Source of the DNA: Solicoccozyma terricola
Taxonomy: Eukaryota; Basidiomycota; Tremellomycetes; Filobasidiales; Piskurozymaceae
Length of the DNA: 64,000 nt
Assembly: GCA_001600875.1 (NCBI GenBank)
Contig: BCLD01000020.1
Span: 132,900-196,899 of the forward strand
Direction of reading: 5' to 3'
The notes beneath the pieces are model-generated. The model searched no databases. It was given only the letters and a program-made list of their open reading frames with translations, and was not told the origin of the DNA. This document shows, in pieces, positions 55,491 to 64,000 of this stretch (position 1 is its first letter; each line of letters opens with the position of its first letter). The translations under genes were made by a program, and so were the position numbers.

Positions 55491-56497
55491 TTCGATTTGA
55501 GAATGCTCCAAAATGAATAACACACACCTCTATGTCCACGATGCTCTCCTTTCTTCCATGCTTTCAAAAAGTTCAGCCCCCACAGCCCCAGCGCCTCATC
55601 GGTATGGTCTTGAGCCTTCTTGGACAAGAATTTCGATTACAATTGGGGGCTCGAGGATGGGCGTAGGTGAATGTACCACCGCTAAAGAACTATGCAAGAA
55701 CCTGGAGGATCTACATGAACTCGACAGCATTGAGTACAAGAACGACGTCACCGGGGAATCTTCGATTTACACCTGCTGATCACCCAAAGGCGTTCTTGGA
55801 GAAAATTTCGACCAGTTTCTCACTTCGTCAACTTGGAGCCCGCCGTGAGAGCCTCTGGGGACGTAGCATAATCCTTCTCGGCCATCACGCTGGTGCTTGA
55901 AGATTACGCTCGGGCTCCAATCGACTTGCTGGGAAGATGGGGTGAAAGGGTAAGCAGAGGAGCCCGGTGGCCGCGCCTCCCACCCACATTCCCCTTACCC
56001 GAATCCTTCTTACCCGCCTCCTTGTGCTTCCAGGTGGGCGTTCTGGTCGCCTTGGACGGTGCTGTCGTTCTCCGTGCGTGCTCTCTTGCCATCAGCCGAC
56101 GAGGCAGCGGCGAGCCACCTTGCAGACGTGGAGAACTTGCGTGCAGGCGCTGTTTTTGACTCCTTGTGGTCGCTCTTGCTGGTACCGAGACCGAGAGTCT
56201 GCTTGACTGCACGACATGTTGGTCCTCCTCGGACATGGGCCACCACCTTGCCCCTAGGATAAGACTACATGGTTGGATAGCTATTGATGAGGCGCACAGC
56301 AGCTGTTAAACAGCATTTCCCAATGCCATCGTCTACGATGACCTCCAGGCCACCTGCAGTTGGTTTGGAAGATTTCTTAATTCCTCGAGCGGAGGAGATT
56401 TTACGATGACTATATTCCAAAGGCCTGCGTTCCGCGACCGACGGCCTCTGACACTAAGATGGTGCTCGTGATGCAATTCAGTACTGGGCAAAGAATG

Positions 56498-56617
56498 AAA
56501 AGACAGCCTGTCTTTTGGTTTTATTGCATGCGGCGACGACTCGATAAGCACACTCGGAAGTCCTGTGAACCTTGACTCCCTGTGGTACTGAAGTTGCCAA
56601 AAGACAGGCTGTCTTTT
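56498..56617. repeat. Pair of 19-nt near-palindromes bracketing 82 nt
   Basis: AAAAGACAGCCTGTCTTTT at 56498-56516 and AAAAGACAGGCTGTCTTTT at 56599-56617 differ only at the centre and are each other's reverse complement. A third, slightly degraded copy lies at 53066-53084. This could be a small MITE-like unit or a hairpin. Confidence 0.7.
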
Positions 56618-56837
56618 CGCGTCAACACCATTGCCTCGCGACTTATGCAACCGTAGGGATATGCAGTTGGCCGGGTCAGGTGGAACAGAAGCCCAGCAAG
56701 CCAGGAGGTCGACCATCCACGCCACCCACCCGCCCTCGACTCACACATCTTCCAAGCGTTCGGTGCAAACTCCTTGGTTGCAATTGAGTATGCCTCGAAA
56801 TTGCTGACGTTCTGAAGAGTCTTCCTCCTCCTCCCAG

Positions 56838-58901
56838 CGCAAGATCACCCAGGCCAAGAAGAAAGGTCATGCTGATCGCCGCTGTTTCAAATCTGGCAAT
56901 GGCGACGAAGACCTCTCCGACGATAATGGCGATGACGAATCCAATCCCGTTATTCAATCGCGTTTCCTGCAAATCGAAGCGATGGATAAGATCGTTGCCG
57001 CCCTTCATGGGAGAATGAGAACCACGGAAATGCAATTAGACCAAACGAGGAGGGAGGTGTGCGTATTCAGGCAAAGGGAAGAACAGAGGGATACATTCTG
57101 GCCAGTCTTGATCACGTATGGAGTGGGCCTTGAGAGACGTAAGTGCGATTTGACCCACGGGTGAGTATAGCGATTAGGTAAAAATGAGGTCTCAATAAAG
57201 TCCTTGAATTTCATTGTTAGGCCGGAACTGAAAGTTTCGACCTATGTAGGGATTACAAAACAGAGCAGAGACACCTGAAAACATTAGGAAAGGTGCCCAG
57301 CACCTGTACCTCTCGATAGATGTCCTTGGAACACCCTTGAGTGACTAGAGTTAAGCTTCAAGAGGCATCCTAGCATTTGCCAGATGCCGCTCGTGAAAAG
57401 CGCCCTATCTCGTATGAGTTGAGTCGAGCTGCAATCACGGCAAAATTCAACAGTGAGGGCTCCGCGCGGACGCATTCCGGTCATTCTCGCAGAAATCATG
57501 GCATCCCATACCGTCAGCCAAACGCAGTCCGCGCTCCGTCTCGTCAACCGATACAACGACCTCCTCCGCTCATTGGGCCCCAACGACCAACTCCTTGACC
57601 TACAACAGCTCTTGCCGACGCAATCCCAATCTCCTCTAACCCATCATACCTCCTCGTCAAGCGGCACTCTCTACGTTCCGACTGTGAATGTGCACGCTAG
57701 TCTTCAGGGTGGTCAGATGTCAGCCGACGGTGGGATGCTCGGTGCAACGGAGATCGTCATGCAAGGAAGCTACGGAAGCATGGAGAGTCGCCCAACCACT
57801 CTCGCCCCCGGGAGCGGGAATGCGGCATTCGCTTTACCGGTCTTGCTGGAGCAGATCAACACGGAGGTCGACATCAACCCTATTAAAGGTGCCGCCGACG
57901 AATTCCTTACGTCTGGTCCAGCTATACCATCGGACCACCTTGTCGTATCAGCGGCAGATCAGAATGGCCAAATCATCACCGCGTCGAAGACGACGGTGGG
58001 CAAGCAGCACGGGCGTAAGACCAAGGACGTCACTCCTTGGCAGATGGCTCCTCGCGTTTTGGTGGTTGAGGACGACAATGTCAGCAGGCTGTTGTTGGCA
58101 AAGACCCTTCAGCTGAATGGGTGCAAGGCCGATATGGTATCGGACGGACCTGCTGCCGTCGAGATGATGGCCCAAATTTATTACGACCTTTGCTTGATGG
58201 ACATCAATCTTCCATCCCTTTCGGGGTGAGTTGTTGGCGGAGATGACATCATCAATGGTTTGTGAATATCTGATCATGACCCTTAGTACCGACGCCACTA
58301 CGATGGTCCGTCGTTTCGATTTCAAGACTCCGATTATCTCGATGACTTCGGGAGCACCTCAAAGTGAGTGTCATTCTCGGCGAATGAATGGGACGTATCA
58401 GCTGACCTTACTCCTTTAGACGTCGTCGAGGGCTACCTCTCCGTTGGAATGAACGACTACCTACCCAAGCCCTTCAACCGAACTGAGTTGTTGCAGATGC
58501 TACAGAAGCATCTTCATCACATGCTCACCAACTTCCGCCCCACGTCTCAGGAAATCCCGCCGACCGTTGGCGTACCACCTCGCTCAGAGAATGGCCTGCA
58601 GAAAACCATCACCAGTGGCGTTGCGTCCCTTCGGCAGGACTCGTGGGATCTCAAAGGCAACCTTATTCCGATGGCCAGTCCGGCAGCGGCGATGGGGACC
58701 AGCGACGATCAGTACACCGGCTTGGTGCAGAACTACTACTTCTCCAACAGTCCCGCGGACGCCAACGCTGGCATAATGAGCTTCAATCACATCTTCGCTC
58801 AAGGAGGTCCCTTCGTCGGAGCAGAAGATGGCGCGTCCAACACGCTGCTCAAGCCTTTCGTGTTCACCTCATTTTGCAACAACCAACCCACACGTCTCTG
58901 A
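56838..58901 (+). CDS. Skn7-like response regulator, HSF DNA-binding domain not found
   Basis: A first visible exon (56838-57138) has a basic patch (RKITQAKKK), an acidic stretch and a coiled coil around MDKIVAALHGRMRTTEMQL. The main exon probably begins after CAG at 57490 and runs to 58225. It is followed by 58287-58373 and 58420-58901, with in-phase GTGAGT introns. The receiver domain is complete: VLVVEDDNVSRLLL acidic pair, phosphoacceptor Asp in DLCLMDINLP, the MTSG Thr and the LPKPF Lys. This matches Skn7, the terminal regulator of the HOG/oxidative-stress phosphorelay in the nucleus. The HSF-type DNA-binding domain that should precede the coiled coil is absent from 55.9-56.8 kb, so the gene is 5'-truncated or the exons lie elsewhere. 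Confidence 0.75.
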
Positions 58902-59175
58902 CTCTTCGGCGCCGTGCTTCCACCCGTCGTCCACATCTCTTGACAAACGAAACTATCCGGTGGAGCCATCCGGTTCTCGAGCACATTACTTGCCACCCCG
59001 ACTAACATCATCGTGCGTTCCATCACCCGTCCCGCAGAAGAGCCAGGGCGAGTTTAGTATGGGATACTCCCCAATATGTGGTAACACATCGGCGGTTGAC
59101 CAAGATCCTAGCAGGAGTGAAGCCGTATTGAGAATGAGGAACGCAGAAGCCGGTAGAGTATCTTGAGGTCGGGTG
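58902..59175. other. 3' flank of the Skn7-like gene
   Basis: Nothing recognised before the LTR. Confidence 0.4.
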
Positions 59176-59480
59176 TGTTGAATAGAGACACATCCGGTCA
59201 TAGAACAATAGGCAACAGGACTCAAGATGGAAAGAAGGTTGGAAACAAGAATGTCTCAAGGACTGGTCTGAGACATAAGGAAGTGAGACAGGGAAACGAT
59301 GGATCTCAGTACATTCCATTGTTATAGGTCAACAACACTATTGTTGACTTAGGCAGAAGGGTAATCGACTTTTCTATTGTTCTTAAAGCCGCTCCTGCAT
59401 CTATATAGTCAGAGTAAGCGAACTAGAGATCGTCGTTGTATTGAAGAAGCATACATATACGATACTTCCACCTGCCTACA
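59176..59480 (+). repeat. Diverged LTR of the element B family
   Basis: Starts TGTTGAATAGAGAC and ends CACCTGCCTACA. Compared with the LTR at 11141-11603 it has substitutions and lacks about 140 nt in the middle. No internal copia sequence or target duplication is visible at either side, so it behaves as a solo LTR. Confidence 0.8.
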
Positions 59481-60599
59481 ATTCCAGACCTCCTAAGGAG
59501 CTACACGACGGATGTGCCTCCTTATAGATGTACCGTCTTGTACGCTGCCAGGGAAAAATCCGCTGCGAAGCCTTTCTTTCCACCTCCTACCTCGACAGAG
59601 GGCTGGGAACAACAACGCAACCCGGCTTGCCCTCAATGAAACCGAGAAGGTCTGGGGGAGCGGTCGTGGCCTTGGCTGCATCGTCTCCATCGGCATGTGC
59701 ATCCCGGGGTTACATCCGCTTCGAGGGCAACAATTCGCTTTAGCCGGGATTCTCGTGGCAATCTCTACCGGGTGTCAGGCCGGTGTGTAATATGAGTCCG
59801 TCCTTTTGACTCCTTGATACAGCTCTCATGACGTAGGCTAACCCGCAACCCTCCTTGCGCAGGCTGCAAAGAGACCAGCAACCGTCTCGTTGTACTTTGT
59901 TTAGGAGGACGGGAGCGGGATGGACTGAACGGTTTTTCTCAAACATCACCACCGCTTTCTCCAAACCCCCAAAACCACTTCCATAGAACCACTCGTAACA
60001 TCTTCTGGTCAGGAGAACTTCCAACCCACCCGTCCTCCCTCCTCTCCCTCCTCTGTGTTTCCTTGAAATTGAGCTGGTCGACGAGGTAGTTCAAGTCGTG
60101 TTCGCTGCAGCGATAATTTATGGCGTACCTGCCATGACTAGTACACCAAGATCGCTGGATTACTACCCGTGGTGAACGTTTCGAATAGTGGCGGTGCGGA
60201 GCGGTGCAACCGTGGCAGACGATGATGGGCAAGACCACGCCGGTTTTATCTCGCCCGACTCCTTCGTTGCCTGCTTGATGTCCTCACCGCCGTTCGCGTT
60301 GAGGACTCTGTGGAGAAATGTTGTGATCCGTGACGTGATCGTTGGGTTTCCAGTGGGATAGTCTGGAATCAGCAGCAATGTGGCTGGAGAAATTCAGGCG
60401 GAGATTAGAGGTAAGCTGCAGTCCCTGAATGCCCTGGGTAGTACTATGCTTATGTGAGTTCACCACTCTGCAACGACGTAGAGCACATGAATGTATGCCA
60501 TCTTCTACCCAACTAAGACCACTGTGCTGGACGGCTCGCCAGAGGAAATGACTCATGATTGCCATCAGATCATCCACCTTGACATTGCTTTGCCTGCGT
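59481..60599. other. Unassigned region
   Basis: Only short frames without domains. Confidence 0.4.
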
Positions 60600-61010
60600 C
60601 ATTGGTGTATGGAAGACGAATCGACATGACCTCATGGCAGAGCTGGGACATGTCGTCATTCTACCGAAAGCTCAACATGACACACGTCACATCCCACGGA
60701 ATGTCCTCATCATGCACTATGCGCTCGACCATCCACGAATGCGGGCAGTGGCGGCTTCAGCGAAAGGTTTTCGAATCAACCAGGGACTATTGGAGCCACG
60801 TTCACCCGTCGCAAACACTGTTCAATGGGATTTCTTCGACAAATGAGTCCCAGCGGGCTCTTGGACTTTGTAGATTACAGTGGCAAGCACATGAAGGGAT
60901 CCTGCCGAGGTACAGGGTAGAGCAGATGGGATTCAGGGTGGAGGGTATTTGTCGAAGCTACCGGGTCCTTAATGGTATTCGGGAAACGGCGACGGGAGAA
61001 GAAATCCGAG
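60600..61010 (+). pseudogene. GNAT acetyltransferase relic
   Basis: One frame reads ELGHVVILPKAQHDTRHIPRN then MHYALDHP. About 110 nt later, in another frame, ALGLCRLQWQAHEG is followed by VEQMGFRVEGICRSYRVLNG. These match, in order, the LEIGHV..P..Q.T, LGxRRxQWxA and RMGFxxEGxxRxxRV elements of a fungal GNAT (RimJ-like) family, including the acetyl-CoA region. The catalytic core is interrupted, and no complete frame can be built. Confidence 0.55.
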
Positions 61011-62915
61011 AGGGCAAAGGGCAACAGCCGCTCGAGCTGGGAAGCTGTTTTGACTAGAGAGACTGGATAGAATGTGGCGTCAAGAAGCAGGTGAATAGAA
61101 TCGTAAGTAGAACCCAGTAGGCAGAACGTCCACTTTCAGACAACCCTGCGGATAGTTACCCTTCTTCATTTGGCATATATTTCTCGAACTATTCATGGTT
61201 GGGTATGTTGGAAATACACAGCACACGGAATTTCTAAACAGCAGTTCGGGACTGATTTTTCTAGTGAACCAGTGATATTTGTAGCAGGTAGGCCTGACCA
61301 ATGATAGGTGGGTGGCTACGTGTATCCGGTATCACACTCTAGGCTGCTTGGTGTATGTCCCTCAGACCACCTGTTGACGACCTCCCGTCCGCGGACACCT
61401 TGCACCCTACCAGGGCTCCCCATCTAACGTTCAGCGGCGCCATAGGATGTGCTCCAGCTTTGGAATCGATTTCAGTGCCGAAAGCAATATCGGTAACAAC
61501 CACGGCGTCGACCACAGCGCAACGGCTGATTGCAAGATACTTGTTCAGCAGCCAGTTGCTGGGAAGGATGTTCAGTCGGCTGCTCGAGAGTTGGCTAGCA
61601 CCAGAGTCGGCTGCACGAGAGCTAACTGCATGAGGCTGGCATGGGGTCAGAAGTGGCTGTTTTGGGTGCAAAGACAGCCAAGGAAATGCAAGATGCGTAG
61701 GTCTCATCCCCATTGCCTCGCCCCATGAGCAGCGAGAATTTCCGTCCGCTGAACCCATCCTCACCAGCCCTCCCCCGGTTGACCTCCCACATGGGTTGCC
61801 ACTCATACACCCAATGAAGGTCTCGAAATGAAACGATTCAACACGTACAATAGGGACGACTTGCTCTTTCAAGGTCCAAGTTGTCATGAGAAGTCTCTAT
61901 GGGACTGCTTCGTAATGAGGGCTAATGATGATCCGGCTCATTTCCCACTCTTTTGCGCGTGAGTTTAGAGCTGAAGAGAGGGTAAAGGCATGCGAGGGTA
62001 AGCTGACATCCCCATACAGATCAAGGACGCTTAAAGGAGATAGAATGGATTTGGCAATGGAGTGGGTGGTAGATGGTCTTGAATAGCGTCATGAACTTGG
62101 TGGCGTTAATCAAAAGACAGACTTTGAGGAGACTGTCGATTTCAGTGCCGAAAGCGAAAGCGAATCGAAGTCAAGAACAAGGGTTGATAACCAACGCACT
62201 ATGGTTAACGAAGAGAAGATAAGCTGAGCAGCTAGCTGGTGAAAAGAATGCAGAATTGCCTGCTCAGAGTTGGCAATCTTGTTGGCTGGATGGCATGGGC
62301 GTCAAGAGGTGGGCTTGTGTTGGGTGGTGCTAAGATAGCCACGGATCTACAGCTATCAGTGCTTCCCAAAGGGCTTCCCAGCACGGATTCGACCACAATG
62401 CTACTATTCCGAATTTAGATCAAGTGATTACCTACCTGTCCCTATCACCATCCATTGCGTCTGTTGGGAAGATGTCCTGAACTTGGTATACCCTTCCCCT
62501 CCCCGTCCACCTCTCCCTTCCCCATTCGTCTTCTTACACCACCCTCTGTCCTCCACATTGTTCTTCAACGTCGATTATCGGTAGTGCCCATTTTCCTTCT
62601 CCTCTCGCTTTAAAACTTTCCGACTGGACGCTGATGATGTGTTCATTACCTTCCCTTCTCTTGAGATTCTGACAAACTCATAGGATCAATTTCAGGTCTT
62701 CGTCTGTGTCGTTATCTCCTCTCATGGCTCGCAATGGATGGAGATGAGCAATCAGTGCAGTGACTCCGTCAGATTTATGAGCAGTGAAGTGAGTCCGACC
62801 TCTTAATCAATCATAGAAATACAACTAAGTCTCATGGACGTCCCAATAAGAAGCCCGTGGATTGTACATCACGGCAAGGAAAATGAAGCAGCAAACGTCT
62901 AACTTACCCTGAATC
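61011..62915. other. Unassigned region with a diverged internal duplication
   Basis: No supported gene. About 61465-61690 and 62130-62345 share blocks such as TCGATTTCAGTGCCGAAAGC, the GGCATGGG block and a following AGCCA block in the same order, suggesting an old segmental copy. The last ~400 nt are pyrimidine-rich and may be the promoter of the next gene. Confidence 0.45.
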
Positions 62916-63957
62916 ATGCTGTCCACCTTTTTCCCCGGGCTATGCTTGGTTTCCTTGCTGTTCGCCTCTGACACCGAGGCCGTTCAGCAAGCGCTCGTAC
63001 TCGTCCCACCTTACCGACCTCCTGATGCTGCGCCCCTTAGTCGTTGGCTGGCTGCACTTTCCATTGAAATGGACCGCTGGCCCCTCTGGGCAGGCGGAGC
63101 AGTTGGTACGCCCAACGCATTCGTGAACCAGGTTTTGAACAACTTGGGCGAGCGGACAGGTGTTGCTCCATGGCTTCGGGTCGGTGGTGAGTATTCCCTG
63201 TATTACATGCGCCTGAGGAAATGTCTGTTTACGCATGTCTCACAGCCGATAGCGTTGATGTTTCGCACTTGAATGCCAGCGTTCAAGTCTTCAGTGCGAC
63301 CTTTCCCAACGCCACGGAAATCACCCCTTGGCCGGAGGCTTCCTCCCTGGGAATTGGAAAGACTTTTACGCTTTGTCCGCTAACTTGCCTAAAGGTACCC
63401 CGTTGTAAGCCATTCTGAATAGCTGTCGGGACGAGGTTCCTTGATATGGAGTTGAACCCATTCGTCATCATGCAACAGCACGTGGGGCGTAAACTTGCGC
63501 TCACTCAACCTGACCGAGTCGGTGGCGCAAGGCAGGGCAATCGTACGTCACAATCAGTTTCTCTGTTCCCATGTCTTCGCGTTGTTCAGTTGCCTTGCCA
63601 TGTCTGAATAGCACGACACCTTCTTCGGTACTAGGAAGAACGATCTCAAGGATGTAACGCTGGTTTCCATCGAACCCGGAAACGAGGTAATCACTTGCGC
63701 TGCTGAAGAGCTGAATTGGCGTGTAATTTACTGATACTTTTCTCGTCCAGCGGGACCTCTACGCGATTGTCGCTGCCCTGACCAACAATACCGAATTCCC
63801 ACTCCCATCTGAACGGTCACCCCGGCAATACGCCACAGTCTGGAGGTCGGTTGCCTCTTCTCATGATAGCATCTTCCGCTTTAACAACAAGGGGAGAGTT
63901 ACCCTTCAGGCGTATTCTCCTCCGTCTATGACCTTCTGGCCAAACGCTTCAACATAG
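62916..63957 (+). CDS. Secreted GH79-like glycoside hydrolase, frame-broken, near window edge
   Basis: The start is a signal peptide (MLSTFFPGLCLVSLLFASDTEA). Then follow SIEMDRWPLWAG, FVNQVLNNLGERTG with a WLRVGG end, FPNATEITPWPEA, a switch of frame near 63357 to DFYALSANLPKGTP, TWGVNL then LNLTESVAQ, HDTFFGTRKND then VSIEPGNE (probable acid/base Glu), and FRFNNKGRVTLQAYSPPS. Introns begin at about 63188 (GTGAGT), 63404, 63542 and 63687. The pattern is that of basidiomycete GH79 beta-glucuronidase-type enzymes acting on glucuronic-acid polymers. One missing A in an A-run near 63357 breaks the frame, and a TAG at 63957 is early for the family. It may be an assembly error, an unseen intron or a pseudogene. 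Confidence 0.6.
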
Positions 63958-64000
63958 TTACTCTGATAGAAGACACAGTCGAAGAACCGGTAAAATCTCC

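Larger units (their letters stand above)
55214..56840. other. Unassigned region with repeats
   Basis: No supported gene. Contains dispersed repeat copy 2 (55357-55490) and the near-palindromes at 56498-56516 and 56599-56617. Confidence 0.4.

Noticed and set aside
60491..61057. A single intact 188-codon gene
   Set aside because: Only its second half resembles a GNAT enzyme, and the matching first half lies in another frame, so a broken gene fits better.
1..64000. CRISPR arrays, tRNA or rRNA genes
   Set aside because: No regularly spaced repeats of CRISPR type were seen, and no convincing tRNA arm pattern or rRNA block was found by eye. A covariance-model scan was not possible.

Overview
The window is nuclear DNA from a filamentous or yeast-like fungus, most likely a basidiomycete. 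Genes are split by many 55-77 nt GT-AG introns. TTAGGGG/TTAGGGGG-type telomere units of the kind known from Tremellomycetes occur three times, and Ty1/copia retrotransposons are abundant. The fine taxonomic placement is inference. The gene mix, interstitial telomere repeats, nested transposons, mitochondrial inserts and broken genes suggest a rearranged, possibly subtelomere-derived accessory region with a few ordinary housekeeping genes inside it.

Layout. 1-10.5 kb: an intronless fatty-acid alpha-dioxygenase-like haem peroxidase (1039-2889), a SIR2-like/ankyrin gene with frame breaks (3211-4961), a telomere-like tract (5859-5892), and a three-exon gene fusing a class 3 lipase to a P-loop GTPase (6986-10534). 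10.6-20.7 kb: a nested copia block. A complete, apparently very young element (13945-19205, matching LTRs, 5-bp target duplication, uninterrupted 1580-codon gag-pol) sits inside an older, inactivated copia element. 22.6-31.5 kb: another telomere-like tract, a DUF2235 (Tle1-like) hydrolase, an LGFP-repeat relic, a copia fragment that truncates a NIMA-like kinase, a second kinase and an unknown gene.

32-42.6 kb is the most conventional part: a p23/Wos2 co-chaperone, an unknown gene, an FTR1 iron permease whose upstream region carries an exact ATCAGATAA GATA site, and a 14-exon MgtA-type P-ATPase with a GC-AG intron. 42.8-48.7 kb returns to patchwork: a sugar-transporter remnant, a nad4 mitochondrial insert, an NLR (NACHT-type) pseudogene, a bacterial-like PxKF domain, an aldo-keto reductase fragment, a second DUF2235 gene and a third telomere-like tract. 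49-55 kb: a decayed copia element, a cox1 mitochondrial insert, a broken fucose-permease-like gene and a zinc-cluster relic. 56-64 kb: an Skn7-like response regulator without a visible HSF domain, a diverged LTR, a GNAT relic and a secreted GH79-like hydrolase running to the window edge.

A theme worth testing is the accumulation of proteins with immune- or effector-like domains (SIR2-ankyrin, lipase-GTPase, two DUF2235 hydrolases, an NLR relic, a TPR relic) next to transposons and interstitial telomere repeats. The lipase-GTPase fusion is the strongest candidate for an undescribed system. It is intact, and I do not recognise its middle region.
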